From positions 1-37,305 of the forward strand of contig JAKQKF010000457.1 in NCBI GenBank assembly GCA_029560815.1: a stretch of DNA of 37,305 nucleotides, read 5' to 3'. A model generated the notes under the pieces. That model ran no database searches, was not told the DNA's origin, and worked only from the letters and a program-made list of their open reading frames with translations. A program made the position numbers and the translations under genes. Shown here piece by piece: positions 9,274 to 21,161 of this stretch. This stretch comes from a bacterium (GTDB lineage: Bacteria; KSB1; UBA2214). The stretch's first letter is position 1; the number at the start of each line of letters is the position of its first letter.

Positions 9274-10632
9274 CTATTCCGGGGATGCGACCGGATCGGC
9301 CGGGCTCGATTCCAGCAAATCGGTCGATCGCAAATTGAGTTTATCAAAAAGATCGTTCCTGATCATAAAGACCGTACGGCCGCCGCCGGTCATGGCATAA
9401 AGTGTAGCAGTGTCCTGGCGCCTGCCGATCAGAAGCTCGGCCACGGCACCCTCCTCTTCGATGAGCCTGCAGCGGAGCTGCGGCTGGTCGAGACCAAAAG
9501 GACGTAAAGAAGCGGGCTCATCAGCGGCGAAGGCCTCTGCAGCAGCGCTGGCGAGGTCGCTTAAAAGACCGGTCATTTTCCAGCTGCGGACCGCTCCTAT
9601 TACAGGCTGGTGCATGCGCCAGTTGCCGGCGGTGTCTTTCCGGCAGATGTAGGTGGTGTCACCGGCGGTCAGTTCCATGGCGTTGACGGCCGCACTGTTA
9701 AAGCGGAGCATGGTCTTGTCGCGCAGTTCGTCCAGTCCGATCTGAAGCCTGTTGACGAAAGCAGAGTCGACGGCCAAAAGAGGCGTCTGAACGTTATTGC
9801 GGGCAAAGTAGCTGCCCTCCTTGAAGGAGCCGATCGACAGCGTCAGGAGTCCATTTGAGGCCGGTGAGCCGACCCTGACTTCGAGGACGGGTCGTTTCAG
9901 ACCATACGATTCGAGATCACGGGGATCTTCCTCGACAAAACGCGCAGCTTTCTGGTACTGGAGAGCATTGAGCAACTCGGTGACCTTGCGGCTGTCGGCC
10001 CGGCATTCCCGGGGAGAGAGCAGCTGCCAGACTTCCCCCTCCCTGCTGAGAGTAAACAAACCTTGCGCGTTTTTAATTTCCAGGCGATCGGTCAGGCTCT
10101 GCTCGAAGACGAGGAGATTCTTGTCGCGCAGATCAAAGAGGGTCTTGTTGATATTGCTCCACAGGCTGATCGTCGTCAGAAATACCTCGGGGCTGCCTGC
10201 TTTACGGGCATAGACAAACGAACCGATCTGACTGTCATCTCCAATGAAAAGGGTATCATTCCCCCCTGCGCGGTTAAGGATGAGGGTGGCGCGAGGCGGC
10301 AGCAACCCGAAAGAGGGGTACTCACCGGCCTCGGTGGAGACGATACGCTCTTTTTTTGCCCAACTGAACAGTGAGGCGATGGCATCGAGGCTGGTTTTGT
10401 CACCGCCGGTTTGCACCGGTGCCAGCAGCTTCCATCCGTCACCATCGCGTTCAGCCTGGATACCGGCGGGCAGCAGACTGATTCCGAGCACCTGGTCTCC
10501 GGAATAGGAGAGTATTTTAGCGCTCTCCTTGCCGTGCTCTTCCCTGCTCTGGTCCTGCTTGTCCAGATAAACAACGCCGAGGATGCCCAGAACGAGGACA
10601 AGCGCAAGCATAAGCGTTGTTCTGAATCTCAT
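9274..10632 (-). CDS. DUF4340 domain-containing protein of a Gld-like ABC cluster
   Basis: 452 residues: one N-terminal membrane helix (about residues 5-24, ALVLVLGILGVVYL) followed by a long soluble region of repeated beta-rich units, including the phrases LTIGSFKEGSYF-like and DKTMLRFN that mark DUF4340. Proteins of this family are encoded with ABC-2 permeases and GldG-like proteins and probably act outside the membrane in the same transporter; the substrate is unknown. The start is ATG at 10632 because AGGAG lies 9 nt before it; a TTG two codons upstream is less well placed. It is the last gene of the block of four. Confidence 0.85.
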   Translation of the reverse strand: MRFRTTLMLALVLVLGILGVVYLDKQDQSREEHGKESAKILSYSGDQVLGISLLPAGIQAERDGDGWKLLAPVQTGGDKTSLDAIASLFSWAKKERIVSTEAGEYPSFGLLPPRATLILNRAGGNDTLFIGDDSQIGSFVYARKAGSPEVFLTTISLWSNINKTLFDLRDKNLLVFEQSLTDRLEIKNAQGLFTLSREGEVWQLLSPRECRADSRKVTELLNALQYQKAARFVEEDPRDLESYGLKRPVLEVRVGSPASNGLLTLSIGSFKEGSYFARNNVQTPLLAVDSAFVNRLQIGLDELRDKTMLRFNSAAVNAMELTAGDTTYICRKDTAGNWRMHQPVIGAVRSWKMTGLLSDLASAAAEAFAADEPASLRPFGLDQPQLRCRLIEEEGAVAELLIGRRQDTATLYAMTGGGRTVFMIRNDLFDKLNLRSTDLLESSPADPVASPE

Positions 10633-10657
10633 TGCCAAAAGCTCCTGTTATAAAATC

Positions 10658-10680
10658 GGCCTCTCCACACGGGGGAGGCC
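10658..10680 (-). other. Intercistronic hairpin between the GldG-like and DUF4340 genes
   Basis: GGCCTCTCC (10658-10666) pairs with GGGGAGGCC (10672-10680), 9 bp with one wobble and a 5-nt loop. On the minus strand it is followed only by GATTTTA, too weak for efficient termination, so it may attenuate or stabilise the mRNA between the two genes. Confidence 0.5.
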
Positions 10681-10696
10681 GTCCGGTTTATGTCGA

Positions 10697-12229
10697 TCAT
10701 CTGCGCTTGCGGTAGACGGCGATGCCGGCTAGAAAAATGGCCGCCGGCAGAATGATGACGCCGAGATAAAGCAGCGCCCTCGACTGGGTCTGGGTGATGG
10801 CGATACGGCGGTCTTCCGGACTGCGGGCGCGCACGGAGATCAGATCCTCTTCTTCAGCGAGCCAGCTGACACCGTTCTGAAACAGATTGCCGTTTCCCTG
10901 GGTGTTGAAATGGGAATTGCCGGCAAAATCGGAATCACCAAAGACCAGCACACGCGTCTTGCCTGTCTTTTCCCGGGCTGCCGTAGAGGTTTGGGCCACT
11001 TCTGCGCTGGCGAAAAGGGTGACCGGACCGGGCAGGTCCTTGCCTTCATCGAAGGTGATTTGTTCGACACCGTTGATAGGGCTGGTTTCCGCCCAGCTGC
11101 GCGCGCTGCTTTTTCCGATCTCCTTGAACTCTAGTCCGGATGGGGAATTCTCCGCCCGGCTGACGGAGCGCGCCTCCGGGAAAAAGGTCATCAGATTGAA
11201 ATCACGGGTGATGGTGTGTTCTTCGTACTGCGAAACGATTGGCATGGTCGGACCGGTTCCGAAAAGCTGACCGAATCCCGACGCATCAACCACGATGTCC
11301 CTGCCGATCCTGAAACCCCACTCGCCGAGGAGTTCCGTCCATGAGTCGTGGGAAGCGGGATCGAGCAGAACCATCAATTTGCCGCCCTTTTCAAGATACT
11401 CCCCGATGAGGGCCTTTTCATTGGCGAAAAGGCCGGTGCGCGGTCCGACCACGGCGAGCAGACTGCAATCAGCGGGGATGGCGCTCTCACGAGCCAGGAC
11501 GATGCTGGCGATCTCGTAATTCTCATCGATCAAAGCCTTCCGGGCCATCGACAAGCCGTCCGGAGCCTCGCTGTCAGGATTTTTTTCCCCGTGGCCGCTG
11601 CTGAAGTAGAGCTTTTTCCGGCCTTCCCGGGTGACCTTGATTATGGCATTGGTGAGCAGCTGCTCTTCACTTTTTTCGATCCGTTCTTCCTTGCCGTCAG
11701 CCTCGATGACCAGGGTGCCATAAGACTTGATCTGGTACTTGCTGGCCTGACCGGGCTTTTTATCCGGATCACTGAATTCGAAGTGCAGACGATCCGAATA
11801 ATTGGCATATTCGGTTAAAAGTTCGCGTGTGAAGGTCTCATCGCCCGATTTGAAAAAACCGATGATTGTGACATCCTTGTCGAGATTTTTCAGCACATTA
11901 CGGGTCTGCTCCGCAAGACTGAACTGCCGGGCGGCGGTGGTATCGAACCGCCACGAAAAGCGCGCTGCAAAGATATTGACCACGACCAGGATGCCGAGCA
12001 GGATCAGGATCATGAGCAGCGCATTGCTGCCAAATTTGGCTGAACGGCTGGTGAGGCCCTCTTTGAGCTCCCTGAACTGCAGGGCGATCGACACGATGAG
12101 CAGAAGAGCACCAAGGAGAAGGGGAAGATAAACTGTCCTGGCCATGACAGTCGTGAGTGAGTAGATGATCAAGCCGGCGATGATCAGAACCAGACCCACC
12201 CAGCCGCAGAGTTTAGCGCTTATTTTCAT
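10697..12229 (-). CDS. GldG-like ABC transporter auxiliary protein
   Basis: 510 residues with two N-terminal membrane helices (about residues 7-60), a third near 75-95, a long extracytoplasmic domain of the ABC_transp_aux/GldG type and a final helix near the C-terminus (LLYLGVIILPAAIFLAGIAV). The soluble domain has the glutamine-amidotransferase-like (ThuA/DUF4350-like) fold pattern, seen as VLDPASHDSW-type phrases around LMVLLDPASHDSWTELLGEW. The ATG at 12229 overlaps the permease stop as TAATG and has GGAGG upstream, so the two are coupled. GldG works with GldA and GldF in gliding Bacteroidota; homologues exist in many non-gliding FCB bacteria, so gliding cannot be inferred. Confidence 0.85.
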   Translation of the reverse strand: MKISAKLCGWVGLVLIIAGLIIYSLTTVMARTVYLPLLLGALLLIVSIALQFRELKEGLTSRSAKFGSNALLMILILLGILVVVNIFAARFSWRFDTTAARQFSLAEQTRNVLKNLDKDVTIIGFFKSGDETFTRELLTEYANYSDRLHFEFSDPDKKPGQASKYQIKSYGTLVIEADGKEERIEKSEEQLLTNAIIKVTREGRKKLYFSSGHGEKNPDSEAPDGLSMARKALIDENYEIASIVLARESAIPADCSLLAVVGPRTGLFANEKALIGEYLEKGGKLMVLLDPASHDSWTELLGEWGFRIGRDIVVDASGFGQLFGTGPTMPIVSQYEEHTITRDFNLMTFFPEARSVSRAENSPSGLEFKEIGKSSARSWAETSPINGVEQITFDEGKDLPGPVTLFASAEVAQTSTAAREKTGKTRVLVFGDSDFAGNSHFNTQGNGNLFQNGVSWLAEEEDLISVRARSPEDRRIAITQTQSRALLYLGVIILPAAIFLAGIAVYRKRR

Positions 12230-13014
12230 TATCGGCCCCTCCATTTTGCAGATTCAATGGAGATGTAGGAGAGGAAGAGTCCCATGAAGGTAAAGCTGAG
12301 GTAGAAAACGATGTGCCGGGTATCAAAGACTCCCTTGGCAAAGTCGTCAAAATGTTCGATCAGCGAAAAATTGCCAAGGATTTTGCCCACAGCAGGACTG
12401 GCCATGCCCGAGATCCAGCCTATCGCCCAGAAGACCAGGATGAACGCGATCGTGCTGACTGCGGCGATGATCTGGTTATCCGTCAGGGTGGAAAAAAACA
12501 GGCCAAAGGAGATGTAGCAGAGTCCAAGCAGAAAGAGGCCGAGGTATCCGGTGAGAATCTGGCCGACCTCGGGCTTGCCGAGGAAAAAGAGAACAGCCAT
12601 ATAGAGCCCGGTCAGGAGCAGCATCAGCAGATAGAGACCAGCCGCGGCGCTGAATTTTCCGAGGATAGACTGGGTATTGGTCACCGGCGAGGTGAGCAAG
12701 AGCTCGATCGTCCCGCTTTTCTTTTCGTCGGCAAAGAGGCGCATGGTGACGAGCGGCAGGAAGAAGAGAGCAAAAAGGCTCATGTTATGCAGGAGCGGGC
12801 GGATGGCCATCATATTGATATTAAGATTGGGTACGGCCATGCGGTAATAACGCGCCTGCATGTCGGCCTGCATGCACATCTGCACAAAATTGGTCACCAG
12901 CAGGTAGTAAAAGATGCCGGAAATCAGGAGGAATAGCCCCATCACCACATAGGCGATCGGCGAACTGAAATAGGATTTCCACTCCCGGGTCAGGATGGCG
13001 AGGTAATTTTTCAT
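12229..13014 (-). CDS. ABC-2 type permease (GldF-like)
   Basis: 261 residues with six hydrophobic segments, a standard ABC-2 permease. It starts like GldF-type proteins (NYLAILTREWKSYFSSPIAY) and contains FADEKKSGTIELLLTSPV, the conserved coupling segment that contacts the ATPase. The ATG overlaps the stop of the ATPase gene (ATGA), and the gene's own stop overlaps the next start (TAATG). ATPase, permease, GldG-like and DUF4340 proteins therefore form one operon and very likely one transporter. Confidence 0.92.
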   Translation of the reverse strand: MKNYLAILTREWKSYFSSPIAYVVMGLFLLISGIFYYLLVTNFVQMCMQADMQARYYRMAVPNLNINMMAIRPLLHNMSLFALFFLPLVTMRLFADEKKSGTIELLLTSPVTNTQSILGKFSAAAGLYLLMLLLTGLYMAVLFFLGKPEVGQILTGYLGLFLLGLCYISFGLFFSTLTDNQIIAAVSTIAFILVFWAIGWISGMASPAVGKILGNFSLIEHFDDFAKGVFDTRHIVFYLSFTFMGLFLSYISIESAKWRGR

Positions 13015-13967
13015 TGGCCGCCTCCTTCCTCTTCCCGGGTAGTCACGCGCATAAAGACGTCTTCAAGACTGAGACCTTCCGGCCGCAGCTCATAGAGATC
13101 CCAGCCCTTCTCCACGACTATGCGGGCGATGGCTGGATTGATGCTGCCTTCGGCGTCGCCTTCGATGTGAAAATGATGGGTGTCATCGGCGGATGAAGTC
13201 TCCAGGCGTCTGACCTGCCGCACACCTTTGACGGTTTCGAGCAGTGTCTGGAGCCCCTCTGCCGGGCCGCCGGCCACGAGGGTAAACCGCTGGGATCCGG
13301 CCAGTTTGTGCGTGAGATTTTCCGGGGTATCTTCGGCGACGACTCTGCCCCGGTCGATGATGACCACGCGCTGGCAGGTCATGCTCACCTCAGGCAAAAT
13401 GTGCGTGCTGAGGATGACGGTGTGGCTGCCGGCGAGGTTCCTGATCAGCTCGCGCACTTCGATGATCTGTTTGGGATCAAGCCCGACGGTGGGTTCGTCG
13501 AGGATAAGGACATCGGGATTGTGGACTAGCGCTTGGGCGAGGCCGACGCGTTGTTTGAATCCTTTTGAGAGCTGTTTGATGACCCGGCTGCTGACAGCGC
13601 TGATGCCGGTCTTATCCATCGTCTCTGCAATAGCGTGTTTGCGGCTGCGCGGATCGACCCCTTTTATTCGCGCGACGAAATCAAGATAGTCTAAAACACG
13701 CATCTCAGCGTAAAGTGGCGGATTCTCCGGCAGATAGCCGATTCGCTTGCGAACCTGCATTGAGTCTCGATGGACATCAAAACCGGCCACTGAGGCAGTG
13801 CCTGAAGTGGCCGGCAGGTAGGTAGTCAGAATACGCATGGTCGTGGTCTTGCCGGCGGCATTGGGGCCGAGAAATCCGAGGATTTCGCCCTTCTCGACCT
13901 GAAACGAGACTTTATCTACCGCCATGACGCGACCAAAGTAGCGTGTTACTTGTTTCACTTCAATCAT
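13011..13967 (-). CDS. ABC transporter ATP-binding protein (GldA-like)
   Basis: 318 residues. Walker A is GPNAAGKTT, the signature is LSKGFKQRVGLAQA, and Walker B is VLILDEPTVGLD, followed by the switch histidine in ILSTHILPE. The C-terminal 90 residues form the extra regulatory domain of the ABC-2 exporter ATPases. AGGAGG precedes the ATG at 13967. It heads the four-gene transporter block, 87 nt after rpsO; that gap holds only a short GC hairpin (TTGCGC/GCGCAA near 13996) and no convincing promoter, so co-transcription with rpsO is possible. Confidence 0.95.
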   Translation of the reverse strand: MIEVKQVTRYFGRVMAVDKVSFQVEKGEILGFLGPNAAGKTTTMRILTTYLPATSGTASVAGFDVHRDSMQVRKRIGYLPENPPLYAEMRVLDYLDFVARIKGVDPRSRKHAIAETMDKTGISAVSSRVIKQLSKGFKQRVGLAQALVHNPDVLILDEPTVGLDPKQIIEVRELIRNLAGSHTVILSTHILPEVSMTCQRVVIIDRGRVVAEDTPENLTHKLAGSQRFTLVAGGPAEGLQTLLETVKGVRQVRRLETSSADDTHHFHIEGDAEGSINPAIARIVVEKGWDLYELRPEGLSLEDVFMRVTTREEEGGGQ

Positions 13968-14054
13968 TGTTGGGAGCCTCCTTTCTTTTTGGCCGATTGC
14001 GCGCCGCGCAAGTGAGTAACCAGTCGCACCCGCAAGAAAAAGGAGTCCGCTTTC

Positions 14055-14324
14055 CTACCGGCGGATGCCGAGTTCCTGAATCAGTGAGCGATAGAGGGAG
14101 ATATCGTTGGCTTTGAGATAATCGAGCAAACGACGGCGGCGTCCGACCATTTTGAGCAAACCACGGCGGGAGTGAAAATCCTTGGGATTGACGTGGAAGT
14201 GCTTGGTCAGCTGGTTGATTCGCTCAGTGAGCATGGCAATCTGGGCCTCGGTGCTGCCCGTGTTGTCGGCCCGCTTGCCGTACTTTTCGACGAGTTGCAG
14301 TTTAGTCTCTTTGGTCAAAGGCAT
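14055..14324 (-). CDS. rpsO: 30S ribosomal protein S15
   Basis: 89 residues, the exact family length when started at ATG 14324 (GGAGG 6 nt upstream). The sequence carries the S15 hallmarks [19 protein letters not shown] and the phrase [20 protein letters not shown]. It binds 16S rRNA in the small-subunit platform. It lies 22 nt after ribF, as in many operons of the nusA-infB type. Confidence 0.98.
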   Translation of the reverse strand: MPLTKETKLQLVEKYGKRADNTGSTEAQIAMLTERINQLTKHFHVNPKDFHSRRGLLKMVGRRRRLLDYLKANDISLYRSLIQELGIRR

Positions 14325-14346
14325 GAACAACCTCCGGTTAATAACT

Positions 14347-15282
14347 TTAATGGCTGGCTAAGAGTTCAACAGATTTGTTAATGTCCTGTTTGATTTGATC
14401 GACCAGGGCTTGGGTCGAGTCAAATCGTGCATCTTCACGTATATAAGCGATAAAATCGATCTTGACTTCCTGCCCGTAGAGCTGGCCGTTAAAATCGATA
14501 ATGTAGGTTTCGATCACCCGTTCGTCGGCGGCGAAAGTTGGCTTGAGGCCGACATAGGTAGCGGCGTCGTAGCTTCTGCCGTCCAGATGGCACCGGGAGG
14601 CGTAGATGCCTGACCGGGGCACCAGTTTATGCGGCGAATAGGGGCGCAGGTTGATGGTCGGAAAGCCCAGACCAGTTCCTCTGCCCTCGCCATGAACGAC
14701 CAGACCGTTGATGCTGTAGGGGCGGCCCAGCATGGCAGAGGCCTTTTCCATCTGGCCCTTTTGGAGCTGGTGGCGAATCCTGGTGCTTGAGATGACCTCA
14801 TCGTCCACCCGATAGGGAGGCAGCGAAGCAACTTCAAAGCCGTGTTCGGCGCCCATACGTTGCAAAAGATCGAGATTGCCGCTGCGCGCTTTGCCAAAGG
14901 CGTGGTCATGGCCGATGATGATCTCCCTCATTCTAAGCCGCTCGAGCAGGATCTCGGTGACGAAACGTTCAGGCTCCAGTCCGGCAAAGATGTGCGAAAA
15001 GTTGGCCACCACCAGCCGGTCGAGGCCGAGCTGATTGAGGATCTCGATTTTTTCCTCAATAGTCGTCAGCACTTCATGAGGTGGACGCGAGGGGTTATTC
15101 AGCACGAGCTGGGGATGCGGCTCAAAGGTGACCATGGTCGCCTTCGAATGCAGCTTGTGGGCGCGCTTTTTCACCTCATCAAGGATCGTTTGATGGCCAA
15201 GGTGCACACCATCGAAAGTGCCCAATGAAACCACGCTGGTGGTTGAGGGAGGAAGTGTATTGACGTTCCAGATAATCTGCAT
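14347..15282 (-). CDS. ribF: Bifunctional riboflavin kinase / FAD synthetase
   Basis: 311 residues. The N-terminal FMN adenylyltransferase domain has [14 protein letters not shown] with the HxGH nucleotide-binding motif and [10 protein letters not shown] near residue 155. The C-terminal riboflavin kinase domain has LGFPTINL, beginning near residue 190. The enzyme phosphorylates riboflavin to FMN and adenylates it to FAD. It starts 8 nt after the truB stop, with only a weak GGGA upstream, consistent with translational coupling in the operon. Confidence 0.96.
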   Translation of the reverse strand: MQIIWNVNTLPPSTTSVVSLGTFDGVHLGHQTILDEVKKRAHKLHSKATMVTFEPHPQLVLNNPSRPPHEVLTTIEEKIEILNQLGLDRLVVANFSHIFAGLEPERFVTEILLERLRMREIIIGHDHAFGKARSGNLDLLQRMGAEHGFEVASLPPYRVDDEVISSTRIRHQLQKGQMEKASAMLGRPYSINGLVVHGEGRGTGLGFPTINLRPYSPHKLVPRSGIYASRCHLDGRSYDAATYVGLKPTFAADERVIETYIIDFNGQLYGQEVKIDFIAYIREDARFDSTQALVDQIKQDINKSVELLASH

Positions 15283-15290
15283 AAAAACAA

Positions 15291-15957
15291 TTATCCCAGC
15301 GATTTCGTTTTGAGCATCTGCGCGAGCGCGGTCACTTCCAGTGCTTCTTGAAGAGTATATGAGCCGATCCGGGTGCGGGTGAGGTGGGAGAGAAAACCCA
15401 CTGTACCCAACGCATGCGCCAAATCCCGCGCCAGAGCGCGTACATAGGTCCCTTTTGAACAGACCACAGTAAAATCGAGTCCACGGGCTGTCACCCGGGA
15501 GATCGTGAAATTGAAAACAGTGACCCGGCGGGCTTCCGGGTTCGTCTGCTGACCGCTCCTGGCGAGCTTGTAGGAACGCTGACCGCCGACATGAAGAGCC
15601 GAAAATATAGGCGGCACCTGTTCGATTTCGCCGACGAACCTGCCGGCAATTTGCATCACCTCGGCTTCATCGCGGGGGCGCCACTCTTTCCTGGCGCAGA
15701 TCGCACCGCTGATGTCGAGAGTATCGGTTTCGATACCAAGGCGGAGGCGTGCCCGATACTCCTTTTCAGAGTTGACGAGTCCTGCGATGGTGCGGGTTTC
15801 CCTTCCGGTACAGACCAGCAGCACCCCGTCGGCGAAAGGATCGAGTGTACCGGCATGACCGGTTTTGCCTCCGCGGAGATGCTTTTTAACCAGCCGTACG
15901 ACATCAAAAGAGGACCAGCCGACGGGCTTGCGCAGGTTGAGAACGAGATCCGGGCAT
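15291..15957 (-). CDS. truB: tRNA pseudouridine(55) synthase, apparent 1-nt frameshift at the 5' end
   Basis: The conserved TruB frame can be read from about 15950 to the stop at 15291: NLRKPVGWSSFDVV, then GHAGTLDPFADGVLLVCTGR with the catalytic aspartate, then the rest of the synthase (about 220 residues). No ATG, GTG or TTG opens this frame before the catalytic motif. An ATG at 15957 with GGGAG 5 nt upstream is ideally placed but is in another frame. Dropping one G from the CCCGG at 15950-15954 would join the two and give a start reading MPDLVLNLRKPVGW. I infer a single-base insertion, either a sequencing error or a real mutation. A GTG at 15824 opens a 177-residue product that lacks the catalytic aspartate and should not be used. 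Confidence 0.8.
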
Positions 15958-15994
15958 ACTGGCTCCCGGGCAGAACCTCCTGATTCAGGGGCGG

Positions 15995-16351
15995 CTATGA
16001 TTTTTCCTCCCGGTGAATCTTCTCGATCACTTCCTGGATATGGGCCGCATAGGCGGCGGAATCATCGTACGCAAAATCAATTTCCGGCACATAGCGCAGC
16101 CCGAGCCGGTGTCCCATCTCTCCGCGCACCGGGCCGGTCAGCTGCGCCAGTCTCTTCGCCGTCGCATCGATACGTTCCTGTTCTCCGAGCACGCTGTAGA
16201 AAATGCGCGCGTGGCGCAGATCATCGGAGACCTTGACGCGGGTGATGGTGATAAAACCCAGATCGGCATTTTTTAATTCAAAGAGCAGGTAATTGCTCAC
16301 CTCTTCCTGTAAAAGGGCGGCCACCCGGTCGGCGCGTTTGTATTTATTCAT
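15995..16351 (-). CDS. rbfA: Ribosome-binding factor A
   Basis: 118 residues matching RbfA: RADRVAALLQEEVSNYLLFE, then a KH-like fold with ITITRVKVSDDLRHARIFYSV and the C-terminal GLRYVPEIDFAYDDS. It aids late maturation of the 30S subunit. AGGAA lies just upstream of the ATG and overlaps the end of the DUF503 gene, whose stop is only 3 nt away. truB normally follows, as here. Confidence 0.96.
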   Translation of the reverse strand: MNKYKRADRVAALLQEEVSNYLLFELKNADLGFITITRVKVSDDLRHARIFYSVLGEQERIDATAKRLAQLTGPVRGEMGHRLGLRYVPEIDFAYDDSAAYAAHIQEVIEKIHREEKS

Positions 16352-16354
16352 TTC

Positions 16355-16636
16355 CTACACAATCTCCAACTGCTGCCCGATGATCTCCACCTCATCTTCG
16401 GTTTCGATCAGCCGGGTGATCTCCGACATGACCTGGTCGATAAATTTTCGTTCATTGGCGACCAGAGCGATCCCCAGCGTAGTCCGCTGCCATTTCTCGT
16501 TCTCATCCACCTCAGCCACGGAGACATTGAATTTGTTATGAATTCTGGTCTTGAGGCTTTTCAGCAGAAACCTTTTACCTTTGAGCGAGCCGCTTTCCGG
16601 GATAAAAAGCTCGACCTGCAATAGTCCGACCAGCAT
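16355..16636 (-). CDS. DUF503 family protein (YlxP-like)
   Basis: 93 residues with the DUF503 pattern GLLQVELFIPESGSLKGKR and later VDENEKWQRTTLGIALVAN. YlxP-like proteins sit between infB and rbfA in many bacteria and are thought to have a part in ribosome assembly, but the molecular role is not established. A run of G before the ATG may serve as the ribosome binding site. The gene starts 12 nt after the infB stop. Confidence 0.93.
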   Translation of the reverse strand: MLVGLLQVELFIPESGSLKGKRFLLKSLKTRIHNKFNVSVAEVDENEKWQRTTLGIALVANERKFIDQVMSEITRLIETEDEVEIIGQQLEIV

Positions 16637-16648
16637 TCGTTGCCCCCC

Positions 16649-19324
<2,676 letters not shown>

Positions 19325-19387
19325 ATTAACACTCCTCAGTTCTGCATATCGATCACCCTGCCGAAACATTCGCTTGACAGCACATTC

Positions 19388-20632
19388 CTATTCGGTTTCG
19401 GCCTCCAATGCATCAATGATTTTTTCCGCAGTCTTGACGCCCACGCCTGGCAGCTGGGTGAGGATATCAACGCCGGCGTTGAGGACGTCACGAACTGTGC
19501 CATAACCACCGGCCAGGAGGATAGCTTTCTGTTTGTCGGAGATGCTCGTGACATCATTGATGGAACGATCAAGGTCGCGCTGCTCTTCCATGAGCAGGCG
19601 AAAGTCCTCCTGGCGCATGGTCTGGATATCGTAACCGGTGAGACGGGAGGCAAGGCGGCGGTTGACGCCCCCTTTGCCGATCGCCAGGGAAATCTGTTCG
19701 TCATCGAGGACTGCGCTGACCTTTTTTTCCTCTTCATCGATGATGATGCGCAAGGGTTTGGCGGGGCTCAGGGCGCGGGTAATAAAGATCTCGGGCTCGC
19801 TGCTCCAGTTGATGATGTCGATCTTTTCATTGTTGAGTTCCTTGACGATCGACTGGATGCGCATGCCTTTCATGCCGACACAGGCGCCGACGGCGTCGAT
19901 GCGTTTGTCGTGCGAATAGACGGCGATCTTGGTGCGCTCGCCGGCCTCGCGGGCGATGCCGCGGACTTCGATGATGCCTTCATCGATCTCGGGGACCTCA
20001 TTTTCAAAGAGTCGGGTGATGAACATGTCATCGGAACGGCTGACGACGATTTCCGGACCGCGATTGCTCTTGCGCACCTCCTTGATAACAGCGCGGAGGC
20101 TGCCGCCGCGATGGTGGCGTTCGTCCTTGATCTGTTCGTTCTTGGGCAGGACCACCTCGGTGCGATTGTCGACGATCATAAAAATTTCATCGCGGTTGAC
20201 CTGCCGGATCTCGCCGATAATGATCTCTCCCACCCGGTTCTTGTACTCCTCGTAGACGAGTTCCTTCTCGATCTCCTTGATGCGCTGATTGAGGTTTTGT
20301 TTGGCGGAGATGATCAGCCGGCGGCCGAAGGTTGAGGGATCGATGATCTCGAGATATTCATCGCCGACCTCCATATCGGGTGCGCTTTTCTGGGCCTCCT
20401 CAAGGGCGATTTCGCTGACATCGTCGAGCACCTCCTCGACCACATTCTTGCTCTGGTAGATTTCGATCTCCCCTTTTTCCATGTTGACAAAGATGGAGTA
20501 GATGCCGTTTGCGCCGTATTTCTTTTTCAGCAGTCCGAGGAAAATTTCCTGCAGGATCCGGGAGAGCACCTCCTTGTCAATGTTTTTCTCTTTGACAAGC
20601 AGGGAGAAGGCTTCGACAATCTCATTTTTCAT
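19388..20632 (-). CDS. nusA: Transcription termination/antitermination protein NusA
   Basis: 414 residues: an N-terminal RNA-polymerase-binding domain, an S1 domain (about 130-200), two KH domains (GACVGMKGMRIQSIVKELN and LAIGKGGVNRRLASRLTGY), and one C-terminal helix-hairpin-helix unit (LPGVGVKTAEKIIDAL). It controls pausing, termination and antitermination. The C-terminus is shorter than in E. coli, which has two acidic repeats there. It follows rimP after 19 nt and precedes infB, the standard order. Confidence 0.97.
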   Translation of the reverse strand: MKNEIVEAFSLLVKEKNIDKEVLSRILQEIFLGLLKKKYGANGIYSIFVNMEKGEIEIYQSKNVVEEVLDDVSEIALEEAQKSAPDMEVGDEYLEIIDPSTFGRRLIISAKQNLNQRIKEIEKELVYEEYKNRVGEIIIGEIRQVNRDEIFMIVDNRTEVVLPKNEQIKDERHHRGGSLRAVIKEVRKSNRGPEIVVSRSDDMFITRLFENEVPEIDEGIIEVRGIAREAGERTKIAVYSHDKRIDAVGACVGMKGMRIQSIVKELNNEKIDIINWSSEPEIFITRALSPAKPLRIIIDEEEKKVSAVLDDEQISLAIGKGGVNRRLASRLTGYDIQTMRQEDFRLLMEEQRDLDRSINDVTSISDKQKAILLAGGYGTVRDVLNAGVDILTQLPGVGVKTAEKIIDALEAETE

Positions 20633-20651
20633 GGCTGTTTTCCAATTGAGA

Positions 20652-21104
20652 TCACTTGAATGCGATGATAATTTTGGCCAAAATGACCTCCCTCAGCGGG
20701 ATGGTCAGGAGTTCCGTTTCAGTCTGCAGCTGCAAGAATCCGTCCGCCGCAGTGATGATTTGCCCGCTGGTGCGGCGTTCCTGTTCGCCGTCGCGAAAGG
20801 TCAGGTTGAGCTTGCGTCCACAGTGGCGCTGAAAATCCTTTTCCGTGGTGAGCGGCCGGTCGGTTCCGGGAGAAGAGAGTTCGAGCGCATAGGCGCCATC
20901 GAACAAGTTGGTCTGGTCCAGGCAGGCGGAAACCGCGCGGCTGGCGCTGACGCATCGCGCCAGGGAGATCCCGCCCATCTCGTCGGCAAAGACGCGAACG
21001 ATGGTGCTGCCCTTGCGGCCCTGGATCTCGAGGTCGACGAGGTCGATGCCCATCCCGGCGAGAACCGGTTCGATAAGAGATTTTAAATCATCAACTTGTG
21101 GCAT
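20652..21104 (-). CDS. rimP: Ribosome maturation factor RimP
   Basis: 150 residues with the RimP pattern: LIEPVLAGMGIDLVDLEIQ, then SRAVSACLDQ and YALELSSPGTDRPLTTEKDF, and a small C-terminal SH3-like domain. It is needed for maturation of the 30S subunit and is the first gene of the nusA-infB operon. The hairpin and T-tract at 21125-21151 sit just 20 nt before its ATG, leaving no room for a promoter in between; the likely promoter is beyond that hairpin. Confidence 0.96.
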   Translation of the reverse strand: MPQVDDLKSLIEPVLAGMGIDLVDLEIQGRKGSTIVRVFADEMGGISLARCVSASRAVSACLDQTNLFDGAYALELSSPGTDRPLTTEKDFQRHCGRKLNLTFRDGEQERRTSGQIITAADGFLQLQTETELLTIPLREVILAKIIIAFK

Positions 21105-21124
21105 TTTACCAACCCGTTTACAAC

Positions 21125-21151
21125 AAAAAAGTGGGCCAGAAAGGGCCCACT
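21125..21151 (-). terminator. Intrinsic terminator in front of rimP; possible leader hairpin
   Basis: GTGGGCC (21131-21137) pairs perfectly with GGCCCAC (21144-21150), extended by one A-T pair, with a 6-nt loop and six T on the minus strand (21130-21125). It ends the TPR-protein transcript. A good promoter (21162-21190) begins its transcript just before the hairpin, so the same structure would also sit at the very 5' end of the rimP-nusA-infB mRNA. Confidence 0.85.
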
Positions 21152-21161
21152 TCAGAGCGAT

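Noticed and set aside
15291..15824. truB starting at the GTG at 15824
   Set aside because: This would remove the conserved GHAGTLDP segment with the catalytic aspartate, which is encoded in the same frame just upstream.
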